This document shows positions 34,401 to 42,787 of a stretch of DNA of 64,000 bases, piece by piece. The position numbers were made by a program, and so were the translations under genes. The DNA lies in NCBI RefSeq assembly GCF_052064335.1, contig NZ_JBQHVU010000006.1, forward strand, positions 62,001-126,000. Reading direction: 5' to 3'. This DNA is from Weimeria sp002480925. GTDB lineage: Bacteria; Bacillota; Clostridia; Lachnospirales; Lachnospiraceae. Position 1 is the stretch's first letter; every line of letters starts with the position of its first letter. Under the pieces are notes generated by a model. It ran no database searches. It saw only the letters and a list, made by a program, of their open reading frames with translations, and was not told where the DNA came from.

Positions 34401-34496
34401 AACTACGCCCTGAAGTCCAAGTGTGCTAACAGGAGCGAAGGTAAGTGCAGTAGCGGCTGCAAGTACGATAGCTAAACCTTTTTTCATGTTTAACAT
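31458..34496 (-). CDS. large secreted surface (S-layer-like) protein
   Basis: A 1012-residue exported protein: signal peptide KKGLAIVLAAATALTFAPVS, then Ala/Thr/Val-rich beta-sandwich repeats low in Cys and Trp, typical of Firmicute cell-surface or S-layer-type proteins. The last 95 residues form a fibronectin III-like module (VTGLKVANKKGAAVSVSWKS, VLYRVYKKVGSGKWV) with a strongly basic end KATKVTKKTDKK, which may hold it to the wall. AGGAAT lies 10 bases before the ATG. Codon use (many GCT, GTA, ACA) suggests high expression. The exact role cannot be read. Confidence 0.7.
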   Translation of the reverse strand: MLNMKKGLAIVLAAATALTFAPVSTLGLQGVVEAQAATVQATNASAKVTLDGTNDAALSATTATVKAGGSLTLTFENSSASAIDKATITAKKGGTAQDTGLTVKQDGAALTGASDVFTLNSIAAKAGDKNGATTVVISFAGNATTGTDYTFEINYDSHTAKTLTVNYTNTADAQAAQDHLDDASKAIFQGVDDTVYLRNTNDFSMDLKPSVITAGGKSYNGSDLYYQQVSDATVGGSLTAPTTTTLTHATYTSEVQGTNTKINFKAEKGKLTLARKSSASSDDFVAGKFILAAYTANTDNTDYTLVGYKTVNVKLAQNETYTLGLKASSYTMSLGTVDKTDALEVESVGKADGTKLSDSTNPTLNSFKTAEAANWTVSGRGIVTVAADADVASITSDDVIAVYSTATKTFFAKHAGTTEATITVSNKSQIAQTKVPLTVLGTSQYALKATADGTADSAEIGESDTNPVILDVKSVNSYDLAKHLYKSEGMTLSYESSNTKNTVSDAGVVKATTVTDSFYVTVTGKINGNIVKQLRVYFKVNALPYDVPAVTGVDKDQADVLNGVDYASVVRAGIPTEEGLAASQIKYVQIDVTGTEPTNVTEALNIVSTSGAIVTASLAGQRGSAVTGVSSNGVVTLAPNATTGVAAIKLVSTATSTTALSTNYVFVVVDKKDPEIKAADAYKIGTVAGAEDNKSFESDINFNDIIAKSGVTVRALVKGDDLHAAKTLYSYAPTQAVNDANFSNEVAGSTFKGVHVARVQGKVENLLISYNAGAGTAYKVVRIDSVAGVRNSVTKIENVTTGKVVYDSAKDSAVAVPELRLDGNTTLKVTLAYAIDKNDTHANITSTSLYNGSDPLNQNIMTATRDEKKADGFTTFYLYPTTQGTQVVTFKPSGDISATDHSIVDNDNKQLSITYRESLTLSKVTGLKVANKKGAAVSVSWKSQGANVLYRVYKKVGSGKWVAKNVAGTKTSLKVKKGAKVTVKVKAYKKTDAGKTVWGPKATKVTKKTDKK

Positions 34497-34514
34497 TTTT
34501 TATTATTCCTCGCT

Positions 34515-34650
34515 TTCCGAAGGGCAGGGGTTAGTGTCTAGGGAGTAGGGGTCAGGGTTACTGAAGTTTAGTCGAATCTTGAGATTCTGATAATACTAAA
34601 GCTCCAAAACCCTGGACCCTGGGCCCTTGGCCCTATCCCCTTCCTTCATC
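34515..34650. repeat. dispersed GGGGTTAGGG / CCCTGGACCC repeat pair
   Basis: AGGGGTTAGTGTCTAGGGAG followed by TAGGGGTCAGGG, and 60 bases on CCAAAACCCTGGACCCTGGG. The G-rich and C-rich halves are complementary in type and could pair. Same family as 5899 and 14309. Confidence 0.5.
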
Positions 34651-34654
34651 ATGG

Positions 34655-34885
34655 AATGTTTATCATGGTACACGTGAAGGAGCGTCCTCCCAAACCACTC
34701 GCACAGCCGAGGCGATAGACTGTCGCGGATGCGTCCCGCTATGTCAATCTGGCTGTGTTTTCTTCACAGTCCTTGGGGAGAGCCTTTCCTCTGGCGATCA
34801 GGACCGCATACATGATAGAAGCAATCCGTCAGGCCGCAGGATCGGATAGCACCTTACGCTGCTAGTGCCTTACTCCTTCGGACGC
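34655..34885. other. GC-rich structured non-coding stretch (RNA candidate)
   Basis: No open frame of note in 230 bases, but many complementary words: on the minus strand TAGCA...TGCTA, CTGTG-AAGAAAA-CACAG, GCGG-GACGCAT-CCGC, and GCGTCC near one end against GGACGC at the other, with GAAGGAG/CTCCTTC next to each. It lies between pulA and the surface protein gene. It could be a small RNA or a long leader of the surface protein; it matches no riboswitch or 6S/SRP/tmRNA signature I know. Confidence 0.4.
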
Positions 34886-34900
34886 TTAAGACTTTATACC

Positions 34901-34936
34901 AAAAAAGCCCCTCCGGCCATTGCCAGAGGAGCTCCT
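34901..34936 (-). terminator. intrinsic terminator of pulA
   Basis: On the minus strand AGCTCCTCTGGC-AAT-GGCCGGAGGGGCT then TTTTTT, about 110 bases behind the pullulanase stop. The text AAAGGAGCTCC at its start resembles the leader hexaloop elements, but the stem would be only 3 bp. Confidence 0.65.
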
Positions 34937-35053
34937 TTACTATGTTATTGATGTAAATAGATTTTTCTGCCTCATTATCTTCAAGAATTTCTTCCGAAAT
35001 AATTAAAGCTTTTTTCAAGGAAGACGATCAGGGCAGCAGTTCACCTGTTCCTT

Positions 35054-37717
35054 TTATCTGATCAGAACCGTGCAGCTCTCTGCTTCTGCGCTGATGCTGC
35101 CGCTTGCTGTCTTAAGTGTCCTGGTTCCTGCTGTCTGCTTATCGATACAGACCTTCCAGTCTCCTGAAGGAAGGCTGATATCCTCAGACTTCTGATTAGG
35201 GTTGAAGATCACAAGGATCTGCTGTGCAGAATCTCCTGAGCTCTTACCATCGATAGTGTATGCGATCACATTATCACTGGTTCCGCTTAAGAATTTTACA
35301 GAAGAATCTATCTCGCTGCCGCTTGTCATGCGAAGAGCCGGATGCGCCTTTCTGAATGAGATCAGGCCCTTGTAATAATTATAGACATCCTGGTACTCCT
35401 TCTTTCCGAGATTATCCCACTTGAAGGCGTTGATGCTGCTTGCTGAGAAATCCTTATAAGCCTCATAATATGCCTTCAGGCATGATGCATTTGAGCTGTA
35501 GCTGTTCACCCAGAAATCCCTGCCGTTTACTGTCTTTATATCATCGCTTTCATCGTGCTTCACTCCTGACGGAAGCTCCTTTGAACGAAGCATCTCCTCT
35601 CCGCCCTGCATGAACGGTATTCCCTCTGAAAGGAAGACTATCGATGAAGCCAGATTGTTCTGGGCTATGAGCTCGCTTCTGTCCTTTGCCTTTGACGAGC
35701 CCTGAAGCCTGTCAAAAAGCGTATCATTATCATGGCATGATACATAGTTTATGGTCTGAGAAGCTCTGTTTTCTGTCTTAAGCCAGCTTGCTGATGCTGT
35801 TACTGACTGTCTGATATCTGAAGCTTTGCTGCTGTTTCCGCTGGCATATCCTCTCTCGGTGAAGTTGAACACGCCGCCCTTTGCACCGTCACGGATCTGG
35901 TCATTGAAGTATCCCACCTGCGGTGTCGCTGCGGAATTATTCTGCGTTGCAAATGAAAGCCCGGTCTTCGTCGGATTGGTCTCGTTATTCCATCCCTCGC
36001 CGTAGATAATGATCGAAGGATCTATCTCATGGAGAGCCTTTACTATCTGGTTCATGGTCTTCGTATCGAACAGATAGGACTGGTCTATCCTGAATCCGTT
36101 GATATGATACTCCTTTGCCCAGTATACAAAGGAATCCACTATGTATTTGCGGTTCATTGCACGCTCTGTGGCGGTATCATTGCCACAGAATGAGCCGTTG
36201 GAATTCGGTCTCGAATAGTAATCCGGAACTATCCTGTTTATGCAGAAATTGTCCTTTGATGCTACATGTCCATAAACCACGTCCATGACTACGCTCATGC
36301 CGTTCTGGTGAAGGGACTCGACCATTTCCTTGAACTCCTTCACACGGACTGCACCCTTTGACGGATCTGTGGAATATGACCCCTCCGGTATATTATAGTT
36401 CTCCGGATCGTAGCCCCAGTTGTACTGGTCTGTATCCTTTGACTCGTCTACCGAGCTGAAATCATATACCGGCTGGAGCTGCACATGCGTAACTCCCAAA
36501 TCCTTCAGATAGTCGATTCCTGTTGTCTGTCCTGAAGAATTCTTTGTTCCCTTCTCTGTAAATGCTAGATACTTGCCCTTGTTCTTCATTCCTGAAGACT
36601 TATCGTTTGAAAAATCTCCGACATGAAGCTCATAGATAACTGCATCTGTATAGTTCTTGATCTCGTTTGGATTCTTGTCATCCTTCCATCCGGCCGGATC
36701 TGTTGAGGATAAGTCTATTACCATTCCTCTCTTACCGTTTGTGCCGCTTGTACGGGCATACGGATCGATCACATCCTTTGCTGTCCTGCCATCGGTCGTG
36801 ACATCATAGGTATAATATACCCCGTTCTGATCTCCTGCCACCTTTACTGACCAGGTTCCCTTTTCCTTCTTCTTCAGGGAGACTGTCTTTATCAGATCAT
36901 CGGCTCCCTGCCTCCCTGACTTATAGAGATTGAGCTTTACCTTGCTGGCAAGCGGGGCCCAGAGCCTGAAGGTCGTCGCGCTGGCCTTATAGCTGGCTCC
37001 CAGATCATTTCCCGTATAGGTATAGGCCTTTTCAAATTCCTTTGTCGAATAATAGTCCGGTGTTGTGACCCTGGTCTTTACGCCATCATATGTCACATAG
37101 GTGGTGTATCTATATGAGATAGGCTTTTTAAGTGTAAGCGTGTACACATTCTTAGCTGCCTTTACCTTGCTTATGGCAAATTTCTTCTTGACAGAATTCG
37201 TGACAGAGAATGCCTTCTTTGCATCTGTCTTTTTATCAAAGGCCTTCATCATTGTGACGCTGATACTTGTCTTTGACGCTGATGAAGCCTGTGCTACTGT
37301 GTTCCCGAATTTCGTCGCATATCCCTCTATTCCGGAGAATACATACACATCAAGCTTTCCCTTCTTTGCTGCCGACAGATCTATGCTCTGATCCTTATCG
37401 ACATCCTTTCCGGCCCAGCTGTCTCCGCCCTTCCTCACTATAAAGGAAAGCTTGTCCCCTCCAGCCGGTACTGTAAAGCTCGTCACGGCACAGCCGTTCT
37501 TATCCGTTTTCTTCTGGAATTTTCCTGCTGTCCCGTCTACTCCATCTGCCCAGAACCATACGTCCCAGTCGCTGTACTTGCCGTCGCTTCTGTAATAATG
37601 AAACGACACCTTCGTCTCTCCTGCTGCCATCGCATCCAGCCTGATCCCCGAAAAGATCGACAGGACCATAATGAATGCACTAACAAGCGCTGATACTTTC
37701 CTTAGTTTTTTCCTCAT
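35054..37717 (-). CDS. pulA: secreted type I pullulanase
   Basis: An 887-residue GH13 debranching enzyme cutting alpha-1,6 bonds in pullulan, starch and glycogen, outside the cell. It has a signal peptide (VSALVSAFIMVLSIFSGIRL), a CBM41-like PUD domain (VSFHYYRSDGKYSDWDVWFW), a CBM48-like module (SATTFRLWAPLASKVKLNLY), the type I signature YNWGYDPENYN near 440, nucleophile Asp in GFRIDQ near 543 and acid Glu in IYGEGWN near 573, and a C-terminal beta domain. No membrane or sortase anchor. RBS AAGGAGG. Single gene with its own terminator. Confidence 0.92.
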   Translation of the reverse strand: MRKKLRKVSALVSAFIMVLSIFSGIRLDAMAAGETKVSFHYYRSDGKYSDWDVWFWADGVDGTAGKFQKKTDKNGCAVTSFTVPAGGDKLSFIVRKGGDSWAGKDVDKDQSIDLSAAKKGKLDVYVFSGIEGYATKFGNTVAQASSASKTSISVTMMKAFDKKTDAKKAFSVTNSVKKKFAISKVKAAKNVYTLTLKKPISYRYTTYVTYDGVKTRVTTPDYYSTKEFEKAYTYTGNDLGASYKASATTFRLWAPLASKVKLNLYKSGRQGADDLIKTVSLKKKEKGTWSVKVAGDQNGVYYTYDVTTDGRTAKDVIDPYARTSGTNGKRGMVIDLSSTDPAGWKDDKNPNEIKNYTDAVIYELHVGDFSNDKSSGMKNKGKYLAFTEKGTKNSSGQTTGIDYLKDLGVTHVQLQPVYDFSSVDESKDTDQYNWGYDPENYNIPEGSYSTDPSKGAVRVKEFKEMVESLHQNGMSVVMDVVYGHVASKDNFCINRIVPDYYSRPNSNGSFCGNDTATERAMNRKYIVDSFVYWAKEYHINGFRIDQSYLFDTKTMNQIVKALHEIDPSIIIYGEGWNNETNPTKTGLSFATQNNSAATPQVGYFNDQIRDGAKGGVFNFTERGYASGNSSKASDIRQSVTASASWLKTENRASQTINYVSCHDNDTLFDRLQGSSKAKDRSELIAQNNLASSIVFLSEGIPFMQGGEEMLRSKELPSGVKHDESDDIKTVNGRDFWVNSYSSNASCLKAYYEAYKDFSASSINAFKWDNLGKKEYQDVYNYYKGLISFRKAHPALRMTSGSEIDSSVKFLSGTSDNVIAYTIDGKSSGDSAQQILVIFNPNQKSEDISLPSGDWKVCIDKQTAGTRTLKTASGSISAEAESCTVLIR

Positions 37718-37879
37718 TTATTCCTCCTTTGCAATCCCAAAGCTGTACGGATCTTGTTCAATCCGCACAACTCTAAACTAAAGTATCAGCTAAAATTCTA
37801 GCATTATGCACAAAGGCATGGTATATAAATTTTCTTTGATATATATCACTTTTATGAGAAGTAGGGATCAGGCCCCTCT

Positions 37880-38254
37880 TCACCCCTGACACCTCCCATG
37901 CCCGCACTTATACTCTCCATCATGATGATCGCAGTTAGCCTCGGTGCCTGCATCAAGCGTCCCTGCTATCAGTGCCTTTACGGCCTCATCGGTGCTTCCG
38001 CTTACTCCGGCACAAAGCCTGATCCCTGCTGCCTCAAGCGCCATCTGTGCGCCTCCTCCTATGCCTCCGCATATAAGCGTATCTACGCCTGCAGTCTTCA
38101 AGATACCGGCAAGTGCGCCACAGCCTTCTCCGTTTGTATCAAGGATGTCCGAGCTTATTACATTTCCATCCTCTATATCATACACCTTAAACTGCTGTGT
38201 CCTCCCGAAATGCCCGAATACATTTCCATTGTCATAGGTTACCGCTACTCTCAT
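37880..38254 (-). CDS. NifX/NifB-type dinitrogenase iron-molybdenum cofactor biosynthesis family protein
   Basis: A 124-residue protein of the MTH1175/NifX-like fold, thought to carry Fe-S or metal clusters. RVAVTYDNGNVFGHFGRTQQFKVYD and TLICGGIGGGAQMALEAAGI are diagnostic, and the end is rich in Cys and His (CDHHDGEYKCGHGRCQG). I start at ATG 38254 behind AAAGGAG. An in-frame ATG at 38347 also has AAGGAAGG and would add 31 residues (PARFQGGGHITIDMDGKDLG) not typical for the family. No nif genes are nearby. Confidence 0.8.
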   Translation of the reverse strand: MRVAVTYDNGNVFGHFGRTQQFKVYDIEDGNVISSDILDTNGEGCGALAGILKTAGVDTLICGGIGGGAQMALEAAGIRLCAGVSGSTDEAVKALIAGTLDAGTEANCDHHDGEYKCGHGRCQG

Positions 38255-38451
38255 TGTCTTTTCTCCTTTGCTTCTGAGCTCTATGCCTAAGTCCTTCCCA
38301 TCCATGTCGATCGTGATATGTCCTCCGCCCTGAAACCTTGCCGGCATCCTTTACCTTCCTTTCAAAAAAATAACAGCGCATTCCTTCGAATGCACTGTCA
38401 TAATATCATATGCTTATATGAAAGGACAAGAGACTTATAAAACACTAGCCT

Positions 38452-38574
38452 TCAAAATAAAGACTTACTGTAGTGCCTGCCCAGCTCATGCTTTCTGGAT
38501 CTGTCTACCATGAAGGATGGCTCAAATACCTTTTCTATATCCTCCGCCGGAATACCTGCTCCGCTGTCTCTTAT
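38452..38574 (-). pseudogene. histidine kinase C-terminal fragment
   Basis: 41 codons reading IRDSGAGIPAEDIEKVFEPS then FMVDRSRKHELGRHYSKSLF. DSGAGIP is the G1/N-G2-type ATP-binding wording of HATPase_c domains. No start, kinase core or following glycine box, so it is a remnant directly behind pgi. Confidence 0.5.
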
Positions 38575-38600
38575 ACCAAGCGATTGATGGCATCGACCCC

Positions 38601-40181
38601 TTAGATCTCCAGCAGTCCCGCATACTCCTTCAGTGCATCCGACATATCTCCTGCGAGGACCTTCTTTGCGAGGGTCTTGCCGAGCTGGACGCCTTCCTGG
38701 TCGAAGCTGTTGACATTCCAGAGGAAGCCCTGGAACATCACCTTGTTCTCGAAATGTGCAAGCAGCGCACCGAGTGCCTCAGGAGTAAGTCTTTCTCCTA
38801 CTATGATGCTTGAAGGTCTTCCTCCCTTGAAATTCTTGTTCAGGTCCTCGTCCTCCTTACCGCAGGCGAAGGCTATGATCTGTGCAGCCACATTGGCCTT
38901 TAGCTTCTGCTGGCTTGTAGAGCCCTGGATAGTGAAATCGTTTTCAAGCTGACTGTCCTTGAATCCGATGAACTGAAGCGGTACTATATCCGTTCCCTGA
39001 TGGAGAAGCTGATAGAAGGAATGCTGTCCATTGGTTCCCGGCTCACCGAAGATGACCGGTCCGGTAGGGTATGAAAGGCTTTCCTTGAATCTGTTTACCG
39101 ACTTACCGTTTGACTCCATATCGAGCTGCTGAAGATGAGCCGGGAAACGTGAAAGCGCCTGAGAGTACGGAAGTATAGCCGTGCTTGGATATCCAAGGAC
39201 ATTTCTCTCATAGACACCGATCAGGGCATCGAGCATATCCGGATTCTTCATAGGATCAGCCTCTTTGGCGAGCTTGTCCTCCTCGGCTGCCCCGTTTAAG
39301 AAGGCTGCGAATACCTCCGGTCCGAATGCAAGTGAGAGGACTGCGCCACCGACTGCCGATGTAGATGAATATCTGCCGCCGATGTAGTCATCCATATAGA
39401 AGGCTGCCAGGTAATCCGGGCTGTCTGCAAGCGGAGAGGTCTCACTGGTGACAGCTATCATATGCTTTGAAGGATCGAGTCCGTCCTTCTTCAGTGCATC
39501 CATAACGAATGACTGGTTGGTCAGAGTCTCAAGAGTCGTTCCTGACTTGGATACAAGGATAAAGATGGCATGAGCCACATCCACCTCAGCAAGAACTGCC
39601 GAAGCGTCATCAGGATCTACATTGCTGATGAAGTGAGCATCCATAAGGAACTTGCCGTTCTTTTTTGCCCAGTTCTCAAGTGCTATATACATGGCACGCG
39701 GACCTAAGTCACTTCCGCCGATTCCGATCTGTACGACCGATGTGAACTTCTCTCCGGCCTCATTTACTATCTCGCCCTTATGTACCTTGTCGGCGAAATC
39801 AGCTATCCTCTTCTGCTGCTCCACATAGAAGCTTCTCTTGTCAGCTCCGTCAGCAACTACGGCGTCGCCTAGCTGACCTCTGGTCAGATGGTGGAGGACA
39901 AGTCTGTTCTCTCCTGTATTTATGACTGCGCCATTATAGAGCTCCTTGAACTTGTCAGCGAGCTGCGCCTCATTTGCAAGAGCTGAAAGGCTCCTTAATA
40001 TATCATCATCTACCTGCTTTGCGGCATAATCATATGTAAAGCCTGCTGCCATAGGGATCTGATACTTCTTTACCCTTCCGGCTCCCTCTTCTCCGCTCAT
40101 AACAGACTTCAGATCTACAGGGGAAGACTGCTGCAGCTCTTTGAATGATGCTAAAGTGTCCAGGTTATTCCAGTTTGTCAT
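38601..40181 (-). CDS. pgi: glucose-6-phosphate isomerase
   Basis: A 526-residue cytosolic isomerase converting glucose 6-phosphate and fructose 6-phosphate. Seen are IGIGGSDLGPRAMYIALE, the phosphate-binding SKSGTTLET, GGRYSSTSAVG, the signature FGEPGTNGQHSFYQLLHQGTD and the C-terminal VMFQGFLWNVNSFDQEGVQLGK. Length fits the long bacterial type. RBS CTGGAGG. It stands alone and is constitutive in character; convergent with nothing, divergent from murG. Confidence 0.96.
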   Translation of the reverse strand: MTNWNNLDTLASFKELQQSSPVDLKSVMSGEEGAGRVKKYQIPMAAGFTYDYAAKQVDDDILRSLSALANEAQLADKFKELYNGAVINTGENRLVLHHLTRGQLGDAVVADGADKRSFYVEQQKRIADFADKVHKGEIVNEAGEKFTSVVQIGIGGSDLGPRAMYIALENWAKKNGKFLMDAHFISNVDPDDASAVLAEVDVAHAIFILVSKSGTTLETLTNQSFVMDALKKDGLDPSKHMIAVTSETSPLADSPDYLAAFYMDDYIGGRYSSTSAVGGAVLSLAFGPEVFAAFLNGAAEEDKLAKEADPMKNPDMLDALIGVYERNVLGYPSTAILPYSQALSRFPAHLQQLDMESNGKSVNRFKESLSYPTGPVIFGEPGTNGQHSFYQLLHQGTDIVPLQFIGFKDSQLENDFTIQGSTSQQKLKANVAAQIIAFACGKEDEDLNKNFKGGRPSSIIVGERLTPEALGALLAHFENKVMFQGFLWNVNSFDQEGVQLGKTLAKKVLAGDMSDALKEYAGLLEI

Positions 40182-40272
40182 TTATTCTACCTCCAGTAAA
40201 TGTCTCTTGACATTTTCAGAATGCATTGTATCATAAAAATGTTGGTTTGAATATACCAACTTTAAAAAAAAC

Positions 40273-40300
40273 ACGAAAATTTAACTTTTCGTATTTTTTT
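40273..40300 (+). terminator. hairpin with T-run between pgi and murG
   Basis: ACGAAAA-TTTAAC-TTTTCGT followed by ATTTTTTT. No gene on the plus strand precedes it closely, so its role is unclear; it may shield murG from upstream readthrough. Confidence 0.4.
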
Positions 40301-40422
40301 GACTTTTCTGAAAATCGTCCCCGTTGCGCAGGCCATACGGTTTCATTTTATCAGACATGAGGCATGACCATCTAGTGTTACGAGGCGAGTTTAAGAAGCT
40401 TTGATTGTGAAAGGTTATTATA

Positions 40423-41496
40423 ATGTCTAAGATCATTCTTACCGGTGGCGGCACTGCCGGCCATGTGACTCCAAATATCGCTCTGATCCCGGCTCTTAGG
40501 GAGGCCGGCTTCACTCCGGTCTATATAGGCTCCTACAATGGTATAGAAAAGGACCTGATCACAAAAGAGGGCCTTGAGTATCACGGTATAAGCTCCGGCA
40601 AGCTCCGCCGTTACTTTGACTGGAAGAACTTCTCGGATCCCTTCCGTGTACTGAGGGGCTATGCCCAGGCCAGATCTCTTCTGAAGAGGATTCGTCCGGC
40701 TGTCGTATTCAGCAAGGGAGGCTTCGTCTCTGTGCCTGTAGTGCTTGCTGCCAAATCCCTTCATATACCAGCTATCCTCCATGAGTCAGACATGACCCCG
40801 GGTCTTGCAAACAGGATCGCCATGAAGGGCGCTGTAAAGATCTGCTGCAATTTTCCTGAGACCCTTTCCTATCTTCCTGAGGGCAAAGGAGTCCTTACTG
40901 GCTCTCCTATAAGACAGGCCCTTCTCCATGGAAGCAGGGATAAGGCCCTTGAATTCACCGGCCTGACCGGCGCCAGGCCGCTCCTGCTTATAATCGGAGG
41001 ATCGCTTGGCTCTGTCTTTATCAATAATGCTGTAAGGGGAGCTCTTGATGACCTGCTCCGCGATTTCGAGATAATCCATCTTTGCGGAAAAGGAAATCTT
41101 GACCCCTCGCTTGACGGCAGGAGCGGCTATGTCCAGTATGAGTACATTAGCAAGGAGCTTCCTGATCTTTTCGCTGCTGCCGACCTTGTGATCTCAAGAG
41201 CCGGCGCCAATGCCATCTGCGAGCTTCTGGCCCTGAGGAAGCCTAATATCCTTATCCCTCTGTCAAGAAACGCATCTCGCGGAGACCAGATCCTAAACGC
41301 TGCCTCCTTTGCAAAGCAGGGCTTCTCATATGTGATAGAGGAGGAAGATGTGACTGAGAAGACTCTTACTAATGCCATACGTCATGTGACATCACACAGG
41401 GACGAATATATAAAGGCCATGTCAGACAGCGCCCAGATGGACCCGATCCAAAAGATAGTAGCTATTATAAAGGAAGCAGCAGATAAGCAGGGCTAA
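40423..41496 (+). CDS. murG: UDP-N-acetylglucosamine transferase MurG
   Basis: 357 residues. MurG adds GlcNAc to lipid I to make lipid II on the inner face of the membrane. GGGTAGHVTPNIAL at the N-terminus, FSKGGFVSVPVVLAA near 95, LHESDMTPGLANR near 120, IIGGSLGSVFIN near 186 and the acceptor/donor loop SRAGANAICELLALRKPNILIP near 260 are all present. RBS AAAGG lies just before the ATG. Not in a dcw cluster; its stop overlaps the convergent GH114 gene by 4 bases. Confidence 0.95.
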   Translation: MSKIILTGGGTAGHVTPNIALIPALREAGFTPVYIGSYNGIEKDLITKEGLEYHGISSGKLRRYFDWKNFSDPFRVLRGYAQARSLLKRIRPAVVFSKGGFVSVPVVLAAKSLHIPAILHESDMTPGLANRIAMKGAVKICCNFPETLSYLPEGKGVLTGSPIRQALLHGSRDKALEFTGLTGARPLLLIIGGSLGSVFINNAVRGALDDLLRDFEIIHLCGKGNLDPSLDGRSGYVQYEYISKELPDLFAAADLVISRAGANAICELLALRKPNILIPLSRNASRGDQILNAASFAKQGFSYVIEEEDVTEKTLTNAIRHVTSHRDEYIKAMSDSAQMDPIQKIVAIIKEAADKQG

Positions 41497-42338
41497 AGGC
41501 CCAGTCTGATATCATGCGCATCATACCAGATGAAGCCATTCCTGGCACAATATGAGCCTATCTGCTTTCTCATATCCTCTCCGGCCCGGTATTCGATCAG
41601 GAATACCTTAAGGCCGGCCTTTCTGGCTCTGGCGAGATAGCTCTTATAATATTCCCTTACGCTTTTTTTCTGCCTGCAGTACCTGTATCTTGTCTTATTA
41701 TCACTTTTTCTTATGAATACTGTTCTTGTAAAGACAGACTCCTGACATATACCATCGAAGGCAACCTGGTCCTTTTTTATGGCCTGACTCACAAAGGTAT
41801 CGCCTCCATTTACTATGATGCTCATATCATAAGCCTTTAGTCCGCTAAGGATAGAGACAAGGCCCTGATAGATATCCTCAGTATGGTAATGGTAATATAC
41901 GTCTGCATTATCTACGAAAAATCCATCAAGTCCAATAGAACTGTAATACTCTCCTCTGTCCTTTATCAGAAAATCCTGCCAGGCGGTATCTGCCACATTG
42001 ATCCAGTACTCATCTTCCCAGCCCTGATACGCTCCAAGCCTTAATTCCCTGTAGCTGTCATAGTAGGGCCTGCAGGTCTCTATAGAGCCTGTATTCAGAT
42101 ATCCGTATACCCTGACTCCCTTTCTATGAAGCTTTCTTATATCCGATTTATGAAATTCATCCGGATCTATCACCACTGTACTGTAGGAATACATGCGGCT
42201 AAGCTTCTCTCTGCCTGCTGCCGTAAATACCCCGAAATCCTTCTTGTCTGCGGCTTGAGAGGTCAAGGGCAGGCAAAAAAGAAGGGCTGCCGCCATAAGG
42301 ATAAAGCAGAGCCCGGCCCTTCCCTGTCTTTTTCTCAC
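41493..42338 (-). CDS. secreted GH114-like (endo alpha-1,4 polygalactosaminidase) protein
   Basis: 281 residues with an N-terminal signal peptide (GRAGLCFILMAAALLFCLPL). The TIM-barrel wording VVIDPDEFHKSDIRKLHRKG, VYGYLNTGSIETCRPYY, GLDGFFVDNADVYYHY and MSIIVNGGDTFVS matches the GH114/TM1410 group, which cleave galactosaminogalactan-type polysaccharides in characterised cases. Start overlaps the end of the HIT gene by 4 bases, so the two are coupled. It may act on biofilm or wall polymers near the Tad pilus genes; that link is inference. Confidence 0.8.
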   Translation of the reverse strand: MRKRQGRAGLCFILMAAALLFCLPLTSQAADKKDFGVFTAAGREKLSRMYSYSTVVIDPDEFHKSDIRKLHRKGVRVYGYLNTGSIETCRPYYDSYRELRLGAYQGWEDEYWINVADTAWQDFLIKDRGEYYSSIGLDGFFVDNADVYYHYHTEDIYQGLVSILSGLKAYDMSIIVNGGDTFVSQAIKKDQVAFDGICQESVFTRTVFIRKSDNKTRYRYCRQKKSVREYYKSYLARARKAGLKVFLIEYRAGEDMRKQIGSYCARNGFIWYDAHDIRLGL

Positions 42339-42757
42339 TGCGCGAGTTTCTCTGCGATCTCTCTTATCTGATCCTCTGAAAGGCCTGCATGTGTAAAGCC
42401 AAGAAGTCCCTTATTGTTCGGAGCGTCCTTGTATCTCGGGATCAGATGAAGGTGGAAATGAAATACTGACTGACCTGCGATCTCACCGTTATTCTGCAGG
42501 ATATTGAAGCCGTCACAGCCCAGAACATCCTTCATATGTATGGCAAGCTTCTTTGCAAGAGTAAAAATAGCTGCCGCCTCCTTATCTCCCAGCTCGAATA
42601 TGTTGGCATAATGATTCTTCGGAAGGATAAGGGCATGTCCCCGGCTCACCGGATCTGCATCAAGGATCACTGTGAACAGGTCGTCCTCATATATCTTATT
42701 GGTCGGGATGATCCCGTTTGCAAGCTTGCAGAAAATGCAGTTATCATCTGTCTTCAT
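42335..42757 (-). CDS. HIT family hydrolase
   Basis: 140 residues of the histidine triad family (nucleotide phosphoramidase/hydrolase type). CIFCKLANGIIP at the start with the CxxC of the Hint branch and the triad HFHLHLIPRYKD near residue 100 are clear. RBS GGAGG before the ATG. Part of a leftward row from the Tad cluster. Confidence 0.92.
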   Translation of the reverse strand: MKTDDNCIFCKLANGIIPTNKIYEDDLFTVILDADPVSRGHALILPKNHYANIFELGDKEAAAIFTLAKKLAIHMKDVLGCDGFNILQNNGEIAGQSVFHFHLHLIPRYKDAPNNKGLLGFTHAGLSEDQIREIAEKLAQ

Positions 42758-42787
42758 CGTAAAACCTCCTGTGTCATATACATAAAG

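Noticed and set aside
34655..34885. RNase P, tmRNA, 6S or SRP RNA
   Set aside because: The diagnostic words of these RNAs (for example GAGGAAAGTCC or GGAAGGAAGCA) are absent; left as an unassigned RNA candidate.
34915..34936. Sixth leader-type AAAGGA hexaloop next to a terminator
   Set aside because: Stem would be only 3 bp with a G-U pair, and it sits at the end of pulA where an ordinary terminator is expected.
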